Below the pieces are notes generated by a model. The model was not told the DNA's origin. It saw only the letters and a list, made by a program, of their open reading frames with translations, and did not search any database. DNA of 64,000 nucleotides, taken from positions 62,001 to 126,000 of the forward strand of contig NZ_JALIEA010000006.1 in assembly GCF_022869005.1 (NCBI RefSeq), in the 5' to 3' direction. This document shows, piece by piece, positions 32,966 to 42,134 of the stretch (positions within the stretch are counted from its first letter, which is position 1; every line of letters starts with the position of its first letter). A program made the translations under genes and the position numbers. The stretch comes from Corynebacterium kalidii. Its GTDB lineage: Bacteria > Actinomycetota > Actinomycetes > Mycobacteriales > Mycobacteriaceae.

Positions 32966-34027
32966 GATGCCCACCACCCCGGCGTTGATGCCCGTCAGTA
33001 CCCTGCGGGTGGCGGCGTTTCCCCGCAGTGCCTCCCAGAAGGGTAGCGTGCCCACCACCAGCAGCGCGGCCGGCAGGAATATCGCCACGGTGGCGACCAG
33101 TGCGCCGACAATGCCGGTCACCGTCCCGGAGCTGGATGCGCCGAGGAAACCGGCGACGGTGAACAACGGCCCCGGGACCGCCTGGGCGGCCCCGTACCCG
33201 GCGAGGAAGACCTCGGGGTCGACGAGGCCGGCGGTCTCCGCCTGCAGGAGCGGCAGCACCACATGGCCGCCGCCGAAGACCAGCGACCCCGCGCGGTAGA
33301 AGACGTCGGCCAGCGACAGGTAGGCGTTCTGCGTCCACGCGGCGAGCAGGGGAAGCCCGGCCAGCAGCAGGGCGAACAACCCCAGGCACGCGACAGCGGT
33401 CCGTCGGGACACCCGGACCGCGAAGGCGTCCTCCGCCCGCGGGGCCTGCTCCTGCGGGGTGAGCCAGAGGAAACCGACGAGGCCGGCCACCGCGACGGCG
33501 ATCGCCAGGGTCGCCGGGCCGGGGAAGAGCAGGACGACGATCATCGCCGCCGCCGCGATGGTGGCCCGGGGTGCGTCGGGCGTCAGAGACCGGGCCATAC
33601 CCAGGACGGCGTGTGCGACGACGGCGACGGCGGCGGCCTTCAGCCCGTCGATCCAGCCGGCGTCGGAGAGGTCGCCGACGGCGGCCAGGCCGTAGGCGAA
33701 GGCGACGAGAAGCACGACCGAGGGCATCGTGAACGCGAACCACGCGGCGAACATCCCGGCGTACCCGGCTCTCTGGAGTCCGATGGTCATCCCCACCTGG
33801 GACGACGCGGGGCCGGGGAGGAACTGGCACAGCGCGACGAGGTCCGCGTAGGCCTTCTCGGACAACCACGCGCGGCGCTCCACGAAGGCCTCGCGGAAGA
33901 ACGCCAGATGGGCGACCGGGCCGCCGAAGCTGGTGAGGCCGAGGCGGAGGAAAACGAGGAAGACCTCCCAGGTTGCTCCTGTGTTTCCTGGTCGTACGTC
34001 GCGGCCGTGGGGCGGGGTTCGGGGCAC
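32801..34027 (-). CDS. chrA: Chromate transporter, two-domain ChrA
   Basis: Membrane efflux protein expected to export chromate. At 408 residues it has the two homologous halves of long-chain CHR proteins: the first has LRLGLTSFGGPVAHLAFFRE and CQFLPGPASSQ, the second has GSLVFGGGHVVLP and QAVPGPLFTVAGFLG. About ten to twelve membrane segments. The GTG at 34027 is preferred as start; the frame continues to a TTG at 34063. It is intact although its 3' end is the repeat bordering the transketolase block. Transport of other oxyanions is possible. Confidence 0.9.
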   Translation of the reverse strand: MPRTPPHGRDVRPGNTGATWEVFLVFLRLGLTSFGGPVAHLAFFREAFVERRAWLSEKAYADLVALCQFLPGPASSQVGMTIGLQRAGYAGMFAAWFAFTMPSVVLLVAFAYGLAAVGDLSDAGWIDGLKAAAVAVVAHAVLGMARSLTPDAPRATIAAAAMIVVLLFPGPATLAIAVAVAGLVGFLWLTPQEQAPRAEDAFAVRVSRRTAVACLGLFALLLAGLPLLAAWTQNAYLSLADVFYRAGSLVFGGGHVVLPLLQAETAGLVDPEVFLAGYGAAQAVPGPLFTVAGFLGASSSGTVTGIVGALVATVAIFLPAALLVVGTLPFWEALRGNAATRRVLTGINAGVVGILAAALYDPVFTTGILGNGVNALVLAVAAFVALHSWKVPAWAVVIAAGALGWVVF

Positions 34028-34103
34028 GTGACGATCTTGACAACCTCGGGCCACCCCGGTCAACGCGGACCGGGTGAACTTTGGGTGAACGAGGCGGCGG
34101 GGC

Positions 34104-34457
34104 TCAGCCGATCTGTAACACGGTCCGCAGCGCGGTGAAGACCTCGGGCCGGACCCGGTGGATCACGGTGCGACCGTCACGGTGGCGTGCCAGCAGGCCT
34201 GCCTCGGTCATCTTCTTCAGGTGGTGCGAGATCGTCGGCTGGCTCAGCCCCATCATCCCGGTGAGTTCACCGACACTGGCCGGCTCGCATCCCGCGGCGG
34301 CCAGCTGCGACAGGATGCGCAGCCGTACCGGCTCCGCCAGCACCTTGAACAGCCCGGCGTAGTGCACCGACTCGTCCTGGGTCAGCGGGCCGGTCCCGAG
34401 TGAACAACACTGCTCGATGTCCGGGGCAGCGGCGGGCAGGGGCTGGGCGGTGCTCAT
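34104..34457 (-). CDS. arsR: ArsR-family arsenic-responsive repressor
   Basis: 117-residue winged-helix repressor. The HTH is GELTGMMGLSQPTISHHLKKM followed by the wing ARHRDGRTVIHRV. The adjacent Cys pair near the N-terminus (IEQCCSLGTGPL) resembles the As(III)-binding Cys of corynebacterial ArsR proteins, with no ELCVCDL-type site in the recognition helix. Divergent from acr3 with two operator copies between. Start ATG 34457; the long upstream frame is an artefact antisense to acr3. Confidence 0.9.
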   Translation of the reverse strand: MSTAQPLPAAAPDIEQCCSLGTGPLTQDESVHYAGLFKVLAEPVRLRILSQLAAAGCEPASVGELTGMMGLSQPTISHHLKKMTEAGLLARHRDGRTVIHRVRPEVFTALRTVLQIG

Positions 34458-34471
34458 GGTCACCACGCTAC

Positions 34472-34524
34472 ATTGACGAATGTCGATACGGGAACTACCT
34501 TCTGATATTGACCACTGTCGATAT
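34472..34524. promoter_or_regulatory. Two ArsR operator copies
   Basis: ATTGAC-GAAT-GTCGAT (34472-34487) and ATATTGAC-CACT-GTCGATAT (34505-34524) share the same dyad and lie between arsR and acr3. The two centres are about 35 bp apart, suited to control of both divergent promoters. Confidence 0.75.
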
Positions 34525-34542
34525 GGAGCGAGGACGAGGCCC

Positions 34543-35655
34543 GTGACCCCACCACCGAGATCTGACGCCGCGCCGGCCCGGATGTCGTTCCTGGACCGTT
34601 TTCTCCCGGTCTGGATCATCCTGGCCATGGCCGCCGGCCTGGTCATCAGCCGCACGGTCCCCGGCCTCCGGGATGCCCTGGGGGCATTGGAGATCGGCGG
34701 CATATCCATCCCTATCGCGGTGGGTCTGCTGGTGATGATGTACCCGCCGCTGGCGAAGGTCCGGTACGACAAAGCCGGCAGGATCGCCGGGGACACCCGG
34801 CTGATGAGCGTGTCGCTGGTCCTGAACTGGATCGTCGGCCCGTTGCTCATGTTCGTCCTGGCCTGGGTCTTTCTTCCGGACCAGCCCGAACTGCGCACCG
34901 GGTTGATCATCGTCGGACTCGCCCGCTGCATCGCCATGGTGCTGGTCTGGTCCGACCTGTCGTGCGCCGACCGGGAGGCCACCGCTGTGCTGGTGGCGAT
35001 CAATTCCGTGTTCCAGGTGCTCATGTTCGCGGTGCTCGGCTGGTTCTACCTGCAGGTACTGCCGTCCTGGCTGGGGTTGGAGACAACCTCGGCGGAGTTC
35101 TCCTTCTGGACGATCGTGACCTCGGTGCTGGTGTTCCTGGGCATCCCGCTCCTCGCCGGGGTGGCCTCACGCCTGCTGGGGGAGAAGGTGAAGGGTCGCG
35201 ACTGGTACGAGAACAGCTACCTGCCGAGAATCTCCCCACTGGCCCTGATCGGGTTGCTGTACACGATCGTGCTGTTGTTCTCTCTCCAGGGTGAGCAGAT
35301 CGCGGCGAATCCGTGGGCGGTGGCGCGGCTGGCCGTGCCGCTGGTGATCTACTTCCTGGGCATGTTCGCCCTCGCACTGGTGACGGCGAAGGTGTCGGGG
35401 CTCGACTACGCCCGGTCGGCGTCGGTGGCGTTCACCGCGGCGGGCAACAACTTCGAGCTGGCGATCGCCGTGGCCATCGGGACGTTCGGTGCCGCCTCCG
35501 GCCAGGCGCTGGCGGGCACTGTCGGGCCGTTGATCGAGGTCCCCGTCCTCGTCGCGCTCGTGTACGTCATGCGGCGGGCCGGGCCGGTACTGTTCGCCGG
35601 AGACCCCACCGCGCCGCTACCCACCCGTCGACCGAAGGAGCACGTCCCGTCATGA
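34543..35655 (+). CDS. acr3: Arsenite efflux transporter, ACR3 family
   Basis: Ten-segment arsenite permease, 370 residues. Typical elements: [27 protein letters not shown], and [11 protein letters not shown] with the essential membrane Cys, plus the late motif [17 protein letters not shown]. It exports As(III) produced by ArsC. GTG 34543 has a purine-rich site (AGCGAGGACGAGG). Its stop overlaps arsC (ATGA), so the two are coupled. Confidence 0.93.
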   Translation: MTPPPRSDAAPARMSFLDRFLPVWIILAMAAGLVISRTVPGLRDALGALEIGGISIPIAVGLLVMMYPPLAKVRYDKAGRIAGDTRLMSVSLVLNWIVGPLLMFVLAWVFLPDQPELRTGLIIVGLARCIAMVLVWSDLSCADREATAVLVAINSVFQVLMFAVLGWFYLQVLPSWLGLETTSAEFSFWTIVTSVLVFLGIPLLAGVASRLLGEKVKGRDWYENSYLPRISPLALIGLLYTIVLLFSLQGEQIAANPWAVARLAVPLVIYFLGMFALALVTAKVSGLDYARSASVAFTAAGNNFELAIAVAIGTFGAASGQALAGTVGPLIEVPVLVALVYVMRRAGPVLFAGDPTAPLPTRRPKEHVPS

Positions 35656-36062
35656 CCACCCGTCCCTGCGTCCTGTTCGTCTGCGTCAGCAACGCCGGTA
35701 AGTCCCAGATGGCCGCGGCCCTGACCCGGCACCGCGCCGGGGAGGCCGTCGAGGTGCACTCCGCAGGCACCCACCCCGGTGACCGGCTCAACGGGCAGTC
35801 GGAGCTGGCGGTCGCCGAGGTCGGCGCCGACATGTCCGGCGACCGTCCGAAGGGGGTCGACCCGGGGCTCCTGCGACGGGCGGACCGTGTTATCGTCGTC
35901 GGGCACCAGGCGCAGCTCGAGCTCCCGGCCGACGCCGTCGGGACGCTGGAACGGTGGCCCACCGACGAGCCGTCCGACCGGGGGATCGACGGTGCGGAAC
36001 GGATGCGGCTGATCCGGGACGACATCGCCGCCCGGGTGGCGGACCTGCTCGACCGGCTGTGA
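35652..36062 (+). CDS. arsC: Arsenate reductase, mycothiol-dependent LMW-phosphatase type
   Basis: 136-residue arsenate-mycothiol transferase/reductase that converts As(V) for export as As(III) by Acr3. The P-loop is [13 protein letters not shown] with the nucleophilic Cys, and the late segment [23 protein letters not shown] (quoted in part: [10 protein letters not shown]) matches corynebacterial ArsC1/2. There is no second Cys pair as in thioredoxin-coupled enzymes, consistent with mycothiol/mycoredoxin chemistry. ATG overlaps the acr3 stop. Confidence 0.92.
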   Translation: MTTRPCVLFVCVSNAGKSQMAAALTRHRAGEAVEVHSAGTHPGDRLNGQSELAVAEVGADMSGDRPKGVDPGLLRRADRVIVVGHQAQLELPADAVGTLERWPTDEPSDRGIDGAERMRLIRDDIAARVADLLDRL

Positions 36063-36074
36063 GCGCCCCGGCCG

Positions 36075-37817
36075 CTACTCCCCGGCGGGGTCCGGCAGCT
36101 CGCGGGGGACGACCTTGCCCACCGCGTTGCGGGGGAGCGATTCCAGGAAGACGTAGCTGCGGGGGACGTTGTGCCGGGCGAGCTTGTCCTTGACGGCCGC
36201 CTTCGCCTTCTCTGTGAAGGCCTCCCGGTCGGTCCCGGCCGCGTCGCCGGCGAGGACGACGTAGGCGCAGAGGGACTGGCCGAAGTCGGCGTCGTCGACG
36301 CCCTGCACGTGGACTTCCTCGACCTCAGGTAGTCCGTAGAGGACATCCTCGGTCTCCTGCGGGAAGACGTTCTCGCCGCCGGAGACGATCATGTCGTCGC
36401 TGCGTCCGGCGATGTAGAGCAGCCCGTCCCGGTAGTACCCCAGGTCGCCGGTGGCGACGAGCCCCCGGATGGTCTCCTTGTCCACGCCGGGGCGCGTGTA
36501 GCCCTCGAACAGCATGTCGTTGCCGACGAAGATCCGTCCGATCTCGCCCTCGGGCAGTTCCGTGCCGTTGTCGTCGAAGATCTTCAGGACGGTGGCCATC
36601 GGCGGCTTGCCGGCGGTGGTCGGGTGCTCGGCCAGCTCCTCCGGCTTCGCGATGGACGCCCAGCTGACCTCGGTGGAGCCGTAGAGGTTGTAGAGCACGT
36701 TGCCGAATTTCGCGGTGGTCTCCTCGATCACCGCCGGTGGCAGTGCCTCGCCGCAGGCGGTGATGACCCGGGTCCCGGGGTTGAAGTCGTCCGGCACGGC
36801 CGCGAGCAGGCGCCGCAGCATCGTCGGCACGATCGCGATCGCGTCCGGACGGTTCGCCTCGATCAGCTTCACCGCCTCGACCGGCGAGAACCGGCGCTGG
36901 AGGATCAGGGTGCTGCGCAGTGCCAGACCCAGCTGGATCTGCGCGAAGCCCCAGGTGTGGAACATCGGCGCCGCGATGTAGTACCCGCGGTGCTGCTTCA
37001 GCGGGATCCGCGACATGATCGACGACGCCGGCAGGTACGTCCGTGGTTCCGGCCGCCGTGCGCCCTTGGGTGTGCCGGTCGTGCCGGAGGTGAGGATGAT
37101 CGTGCGTCCACGGCGCGGACGGGCCGGGATCTTCTGCTCGTGCGGGGTGGAACGCAGGACCTGGGTCAACGTCGGCCAGTCCGGGTTCCTGGTCGCGTGG
37201 TTCGCGGTGGCCGTCGCCTCGGCGACGTTGCCCGCGTACTCGACCTCGTCGTACTGGTGCCCCTCCGGGATCCGCGCGGCCGTGGTGTGGTTCTCCTCCC
37301 AGTTGACGATCACGGGGCACTCGTCGAACCCCGCCGGGAGCAGGGGGATGAACTCCTCGTCGATGAAGAGCAGGTCGATCTTCTGCTCCTTGATCACCGC
37401 GCGGGTCTGGTGGGCCGACGCACCGGTGTTGAACAGGACGATGTCGGTGCCCAGACGTCCGTGCGCGCACAGCGCCATGATGAACCCGCGGTGGTTCCTG
37501 GACAGGACGCCGATCCTGTCGCGCTCCCGGATCCCGGAGCGGTAGAGGGCCTTCGCCAGCAGGTTCGTCTGTTCATGCAGTTCCGAGTAGGTTATGGAGC
37601 CAGCGTCGTCGATGATGGCGGTGTGGTGGGGGTCGCGCGCCGCACCGAGGGCGAGGATGCCGGCGGGCAGGAACTCCCACTGGTAGATGTACTTGAGGGC
37701 CTTGCCCATGGCGACAGGCGACATGGGTCCGAGGACCCCGGACTTGAACAGCGGCAGTGTCCCCTTCGCCAATGTGGGTATCTGCGTGAGGGTGACGGCA
37801 GGGGTGGATGCGCTCAT
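36075..37817 (-). CDS. Acyl-CoA synthetase (FadD-like AMP-forming ligase)
   Basis: 580-residue ANL-superfamily ligase that activates a carboxylic acid to acyl-AMP and then acyl-CoA. The P-loop is TIILTSGTTGTPKGARRP, motif A5 is NLYGSTEVSW, the adenylate Asp is in LVATGDLGYYRDG, and the catalytic C-terminal Lys is in RNAVGKVVPREL. The ~45-residue N-terminal extension before KYIYQWEF resembles mycobacterial FadD2/FadD12-like enzymes acting on fatty acids. GAAGGAGCACC before ATG 37817. No beta-oxidation genes are adjacent; the acid is unknown. Confidence 0.88.
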   Translation of the reverse strand: MSASTPAVTLTQIPTLAKGTLPLFKSGVLGPMSPVAMGKALKYIYQWEFLPAGILALGAARDPHHTAIIDDAGSITYSELHEQTNLLAKALYRSGIRERDRIGVLSRNHRGFIMALCAHGRLGTDIVLFNTGASAHQTRAVIKEQKIDLLFIDEEFIPLLPAGFDECPVIVNWEENHTTAARIPEGHQYDEVEYAGNVAEATATANHATRNPDWPTLTQVLRSTPHEQKIPARPRRGRTIILTSGTTGTPKGARRPEPRTYLPASSIMSRIPLKQHRGYYIAAPMFHTWGFAQIQLGLALRSTLILQRRFSPVEAVKLIEANRPDAIAIVPTMLRRLLAAVPDDFNPGTRVITACGEALPPAVIEETTAKFGNVLYNLYGSTEVSWASIAKPEELAEHPTTAGKPPMATVLKIFDDNGTELPEGEIGRIFVGNDMLFEGYTRPGVDKETIRGLVATGDLGYYRDGLLYIAGRSDDMIVSGGENVFPQETEDVLYGLPEVEEVHVQGVDDADFGQSLCAYVVLAGDAAGTDREAFTEKAKAAVKDKLARHNVPRSYVFLESLPRNAVGKVVPRELPDPAGE

Positions 37818-38036
37818 GGTGCTCCTTCGGAGAGATTCTATGTACAGCATGGTTATGGAATCACATGGTTTACGCCGTTTACGTTAGTTTCCGAAGGCAT
37901 ATCCGTCAGCGGAACCGCGAACGCCGGTGGTACCTGCGGCGACATCCGGATCAGCTACGGTTGGCAGTCTGCCCGGCTCCGGCACGGGCAGACCGTTTTC
38001 TTCCGTTACCGTCCCAGCGTCGTACGAGGAGTCTCC

Positions 38037-39110
38037 ATGGCAGCACCGTCCGTCGTCCTGGCCGTCGTCACCGCCCTGGGGGCCGTCCTCCTGGCGGCTG
38101 GGGTCGTCGGCCTGATCCGGGACGGTCGGCGCATCGCCACGCCTGTCTACCTGACGATGGGCCTGGGGCTGCTCGCCCTCGGGGTGGGCCTGCTGTTCGC
38201 CGAACGGGGCAACCTGGTCCCGCTCACGGTCGCCAGCGTCATCGTGATCGGTACGCTCCTGCTGGGCATCGTCGTCGGGTACCCGTTGCTAGTGCTGTTC
38301 CTGCTGTACTCGGGCGCCACCGTGCTGCGTAGGGAGAGCCGTTCGCTGGGCAACGCCCTCGCCCTCATCGCGGGCGTGGGCCTGCTGTTCCTGCCGACGA
38401 CGCTCGGGATGCTCGCCCCGTCGGACACACCCCGCGCCGACGCCGTCGGCATGGTCCGGTACGCGGTACACATGTCGGCCACGTTGGTCGTGCTCTACTT
38501 CGGCTTCATCTTCGCCGCCTTCACCGCCGCCTCACTGCTCTACCGGTGGCGGCGTATCCGTAAGCCACCGGAGGTGGTGATCGTCCTGGGTGCCGGTCTG
38601 ATCGACGGCGACGTCACGCCGCTGCTCGCGGCCAGACTCGACCGCGGGCTGGCCGTCCAGAGGCAGTTCCACGGCACACCCGTGATCATCGCCAGCGGTG
38701 GACAGGGACCCGACGAGCCACGGCCCGAAGGGGAGGCTATGCGCGACTACCTCATCCGGCAGGGCGCCGACCCGGCCACCGTGGTCGCCGAAACCCGGTC
38801 GCGCAACACCGAGGAGAACCTTCGGTTCTCCCGCGCACTCCTCGACGACCCCTCCTCGCCGGTGGTCGTTGCGACCAGCAGCTACCACGTGTTCCGTGCC
38901 GCCCTGCTGACCAGGACCCTGGGGATGAACGCACATGCCGTCGGCGCGCCTACCGCCTGGTACTACTACCCGAGCGCGGTGATCCGCGAATTCGCCGGGG
39001 TGATCCGCGACCGGCTCCGGTTCACCGTCCTCAGCCTCGCCGTGCTCGTCCTGCTGTCGGTCGCCTTCACCCTGGTCGTGGTGCCGGCGATGGGACCGGG
39101 GCCCGCGTGA
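38037..39110 (+). CDS. YdcF/DUF218-family membrane protein
   Basis: 357-residue protein. Five to six N-terminal membrane segments (residues 1-170) are followed by a DUF218 domain with VVIVLGAGLIDGDVTPLL, IIASGGQGPDEPRPEGEAM and ETRSRNTEENLRFS, then a C-terminal membrane helix. Homologues (YdcF, SanA, ElyC) influence envelope or peptidoglycan-precursor processes, and the fold binds SAM-like ligands in some, but no reaction is established for this one. ATG 38037 follows GAGGAGTCTCC. The 219-bp upstream gap holds only promoter-type sequence. Confidence 0.84.
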   Translation: MAAPSVVLAVVTALGAVLLAAGVVGLIRDGRRIATPVYLTMGLGLLALGVGLLFAERGNLVPLTVASVIVIGTLLLGIVVGYPLLVLFLLYSGATVLRRESRSLGNALALIAGVGLLFLPTTLGMLAPSDTPRADAVGMVRYAVHMSATLVVLYFGFIFAAFTAASLLYRWRRIRKPPEVVIVLGAGLIDGDVTPLLAARLDRGLAVQRQFHGTPVIIASGGQGPDEPRPEGEAMRDYLIRQGADPATVVAETRSRNTEENLRFSRALLDDPSSPVVVATSSYHVFRAALLTRTLGMNAHAVGAPTAWYYYPSAVIREFAGVIRDRLRFTVLSLAVLVLLSVAFTLVVVPAMGPGPA

Positions 39111-39128
39111 CCCGTCAGCCCGGGGGAT

Positions 39129-39156
39129 TGGTGGTTTCGCTCCACCGGAACCACCA
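39129..39156. terminator. Hairpin between convergent YdcF-like and LacI genes
   Basis: TGGTGGTT (39129-39136) pairs perfectly with AACCACCA (39149-39156), 18 nt after the YdcF-like stop and just before the 3' end of the LacI gene. No T-run on either side, so it may be a weak or factor-assisted terminator. Confidence 0.45.
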
Positions 39157-39169
39157 TCGCCGCGGGTTC

Positions 39170-40255
39170 TCAGGAGGCCGGCGGTCCCAGTGAACTGCGC
39201 TCCACCAGGTGGGCGGTCAGCCGGTCGCCGTGCCCGGCGCTGTCACCGGTCCCGAGCACGTCGACCCCGAGGATCCGCAGGGCCATGCGTGCGGCGTCCT
39301 CGCCGTTCGCGTGCACCGGTTGCGAGACCACGGTGAGCGGCGGGTCGGTGAACTCCTCCCAGCCTGTGTCGTCGAAGCTCACCAGCGAGATGTCGGCCGG
39401 GACGCGGAGGCCGCGGGATTTCAGGGCGGCCAGTACGTCCCGGACCACAGTGCTGTCCGAGGCGACGAGGGCGGTGGGGGGTGCGTCCCGCTGGAGGAGT
39501 TCGCCGAGGATCCGGTCGGTGGAGGCACGGTCGACGGCGCCGAACCGTAGGAGGTCGTGGTCGGGCCGGATGCCGGCGGCCTCGAGGGCGGCGAGCATCC
39601 CGGAGATGCGTTCGGCCACCGAGGACACCCCCAGCGGGAGGCCGTGGAACGTCATCCCGTCGGTGGTGAGCGCCGACAGGAAGGCGATCCTCCGGTGGCC
39701 GAGGGCGATGAGCCGCGCGGTGGCCTCTTCGGCGGCGGGGACGATGTCGATCACCGCCGCAGGTGCCGGCAGGCCCGCGATCGTCCGGTCGAGCAGGACC
39801 AGTGGGTAGTTCGTGTCCACCAGGTGCTGCAGGTGGTCGACTGCGTAGGCGGAGGCGGGGGAGACGATCATCGCGTCGACGCGTTTCTCGGTGAGGACCC
39901 GGACGGCCTCGATCTCGACGGTGACATTTTCATCTGTATTGAGCAGGATCACGTCGTACCCGGCACGGCGGGCGACGTCGGTGATCCCGCGTGTCGCGTT
40001 CCCGAAATACGAGTTCTCGATGTCGCCGACGATGACCCCGAGGGTCCGTGTCCGCCCGGTGTTCATCGAGCGCGCGAGTTCGTTGGGACGGTAGCCGAGA
40101 CGTTCCGCGGCTGCCAGGACCAGCTCGCGTTTCTCCTCGCTGACGTGCCCGTATTCGCCGAGGGCGCGGGCGGCGGTGGCTTTCCCCACCCCGGCCAGAC
40201 GTGCGACATCGGTGACGGTGACTTCGCGCTGTCTGCCAGCGGGGGTGTCGGCCAT
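39170..40255 (-). CDS. LacI-family transcriptional regulator of the Amadori-type operon
   Basis: 361-residue repressor. The HTH is TVTDVARLAGVGKATAARALG with the hinge helix region YRPNELARSMNTG, followed by a periplasmic-binding-protein-like ligand domain (TLGVIVGDIENSYFG to LVSFDDTGWEEFTDPPLTVV). ATG 40255 has a strong AGGAGG site. Divergent from the seven-gene catabolic operon, with two operator-like palindromes between, so it most likely represses that operon. The inducer should be the imported conjugate or its phosphorylated form. Confidence 0.9.
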   Translation of the reverse strand: MADTPAGRQREVTVTDVARLAGVGKATAARALGEYGHVSEEKRELVLAAAERLGYRPNELARSMNTGRTRTLGVIVGDIENSYFGNATRGITDVARRAGYDVILLNTDENVTVEIEAVRVLTEKRVDAMIVSPASAYAVDHLQHLVDTNYPLVLLDRTIAGLPAPAAVIDIVPAAEEATARLIALGHRRIAFLSALTTDGMTFHGLPLGVSSVAERISGMLAALEAAGIRPDHDLLRFGAVDRASTDRILGELLQRDAPPTALVASDSTVVRDVLAALKSRGLRVPADISLVSFDDTGWEEFTDPPLTVVSQPVHANGEDAARMALRILGVDVLGTGDSAGHGDRLTAHLVERSSLGPPAS

Positions 40256-40321
40256 GTGTTGTCCTCCTGTCGAAACTACCTCTTGACATGTTATCTGAGT
40301 CACGTCTACTGTTGCCGCAAC

Positions 40322-40358
40322 TGAGACCGGTATCAGACCCAAAGTGAGACCGGACTCA
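40322..40358. promoter_or_regulatory. Two LacI-type operators
   Basis: TGAGACCGGTATCA (40322-40335) and TGAGACCGGACTCA (40345-40358) each differ by one base from the perfect palindrome TGAGACCGGTCTCA, which has the central CCGG typical of LacI sites. They are 23 bp apart centre to centre in the divergent promoter region. Confidence 0.75.
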
Positions 40359-40385
40359 CATCAGTGCACCGACGAGAGGACCATC

Positions 40386-41255
40386 GTGAAACCCTGCGCA
40401 CGCCCCCGCACGCCGCTGCGGAGCCTGCTCGCCGTCGTCGTCACGGCACTGGTCGGCTTCGCCGTGGCTGCCTGTGGGTCGACCCCCGGCAGTGACGAGA
40501 ACCCCTACGGACTCATCTCCCCGGGCAGCCTCCGTGTCGCCGCCGTCGGGGACCTCCGGCCCTACACGTACGCCAACATGGCCGGTGAGTTCACCGGATT
40601 CGACGTCGAGCTGTTCACCGACGTGGCGCACCGTATCGGTATCGAGGACGTCAACTTCGCCGGACAGGAGTTCGCCTCCGTGCTCCCCGGTGTGGCCACC
40701 GGCATGTTCGACGTGGGGGTCGCCGCGATCGGCATCACCGAAGACCGCCAGCGCACCGTGGATTTCTCCGACGGGTACCTCGCCGGTTACCTCACCATCC
40801 TCGGCACGAAAGGAGGGCCGGTGACCAGCCGGGACGATCTGGCGGGCACCCGGATGGGCGTCTCCCAGGGCTCGCTGCAGGAACTCTACGCCGTCGAGAA
40901 CTTCCCCGAGGCCGACCTCGTCCGCTTCCCCGAACACAACGCGGGCACCGCCGCCCTGCGCAACGGCACCATCGACACCTACTTCCTCGACTTCGAGTCG
41001 GCGAAGCTCTACCTCGGCACCACCCCGGACTTCACCAGCATCGAGGACGTCCCGTCGTTCGACGCCCCGGCCGGGTTCGCCGTCGCCAAGGACCGTCCCG
41101 AGCTCCGCGAGGCCCTGAACCGGGGTCTGCGTGACGCGATGGAGGACGGCACATGGAAGCGACTCCACGAGAAGTACTTCCCCGACACCCCGATGCCCGC
41201 GATGTACCTGCCCTCCGACGAGCAGGACGCCACCACCAACCCCGACCGACGCTGA
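40386..41255 (+). CDS. ABC transporter substrate-binding lipoprotein (polar amino acid type)
   Basis: Extracellular solute-binding protein, 289 residues, SBP_bac_3 family. Signal peptide ends with the lipobox VAAC (FAVAACGSTPG). The mature core shows YTYANMAGEFTGFDVELFTDV, FDVGVAAIGITEDRQRTVDFS and RMGVSQGS, all typical of amino-acid and opine binders. GTG 40386 follows GACGAGAGGACC. First gene of the operon; together with the next two genes it forms a complete importer. Agrobacterium proteins of this family bind mannopine and deoxyfructosyl-glutamine, which fits the Amadori hypothesis. Confidence 0.88.
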   Translation: MKPCARPRTPLRSLLAVVVTALVGFAVAACGSTPGSDENPYGLISPGSLRVAAVGDLRPYTYANMAGEFTGFDVELFTDVAHRIGIEDVNFAGQEFASVLPGVATGMFDVGVAAIGITEDRQRTVDFSDGYLAGYLTILGTKGGPVTSRDDLAGTRMGVSQGSLQELYAVENFPEADLVRFPEHNAGTAALRNGTIDTYFLDFESAKLYLGTTPDFTSIEDVPSFDAPAGFAVAKDRPELREALNRGLRDAMEDGTWKRLHEKYFPDTPMPAMYLPSDEQDATTNPDRR

Positions 41256-41270
41256 ACGAAGGACAACATC

Positions 41271-42125
41271 ATGGACTGGCTGGAGAACCTACGGAGTACC
41301 TTCCTGGATTTCGGTGCGATGGGCGAGGTACTGCCCCACATGATCGGGACGGGACTGAAGAACACGCTGATCCTCGCGGTCATCGCGACCGTGATCGGCA
41401 TTGTCCTCGGCATGATCCTCGCCGTGATGGGCATATCCAGGTCACGGTGGCTGCGCTACCCGGCACGTATCTACACCGACATCTTCCGCGGCCTTCCCGA
41501 GGTCGTCACGATCCTGCTGATCGGCCAGGGCTTCGCACGCATCAGCCAGGAGATCTTCGGCGCCACCCCGTACCCGCTGGGGATCCTGGCGTTGAGCCTG
41601 ATCGCCGGAGCCTACATCGGCGAGATCTTCCGCTCCGGCATCCAGTCGGTCGACAAGAGCCAGTTGGAGGCCTGCAGGGCGCTCGGCATGTCACGTAGCT
41701 CCGGTATGCGACTGGTGGTCATCCCGCAGGGCATCCGCCGGGTCCTCCCCGCCCTGGTGAACCAGTTCATCTCGGTCATCAAGGCGTCGTCCCTGGTCTA
41801 CTTCCTCGGGCTGCTCACCAGTGAGCGCGAGCTGTTCCGGGTCGGGCAGGATGCCGCCGTCCTCACCGGCAACCTGTCGCCGCTGCTGCTCGCCGGGATC
41901 TTCTACCTTGTCATCACCGTGCCGCTGACCCACCTGGTCAACTACTTCGATGACCGGCTGCGCTCTTCCAGGCGCAGGCCGTCCGCCCCGGTGAGCGGCC
42001 TGGAGGAGGTCGCCGCGGTCAACGCGGTGTCCGCCGCGCCCATGCCGACCTCCGGTGGAGATGGCACCGAGGGCACAGCACGAACCACACGCACCGACCG
42101 CACCGACCGCACCGACAACGAATAG
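41271..42125 (+). CDS. ABC transporter permease (HisM/GlnP type)
   Basis: Inner-membrane permease, 284 residues, about five membrane segments. Family features are the FRGLPEVVTILLIGQG segment, the EAA loop region QLEACRALGMSRSSGMRLVVIPQGIRR (core EACRALGMSRSSGMR) and QFISVIKASSLVYFLG. The ~35 C-terminal residues are disordered, with a Thr/Arg/Asp tandem stretch (TDRTDRTD). AACGAAGGACAACATC before the ATG. A single permease implies a homodimeric channel. Confidence 0.92.
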   Translation: MDWLENLRSTFLDFGAMGEVLPHMIGTGLKNTLILAVIATVIGIVLGMILAVMGISRSRWLRYPARIYTDIFRGLPEVVTILLIGQGFARISQEIFGATPYPLGILALSLIAGAYIGEIFRSGIQSVDKSQLEACRALGMSRSSGMRLVVIPQGIRRVLPALVNQFISVIKASSLVYFLGLLTSERELFRVGQDAAVLTGNLSPLLLAGIFYLVITVPLTHLVNYFDDRLRSSRRRPSAPVSGLEEVAAVNAVSAAPMPTSGGDGTEGTARTTRTDRTDRTDNE

Positions 42126-42134
42126 GGGACAACC

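Noticed and set aside
34104-35024. ArsR fused to a long N-terminal extension
   Set aside because: The extension is antisense to acr3; ATG 34457 gives a standard 117-residue ArsR.
36624-39110. 828-residue plus-strand frame ending in the YdcF-like protein
   Set aside because: The first 471 codons are antisense to the acyl-CoA synthetase; the real gene begins at ATG 38037 after a GAGGAG site.
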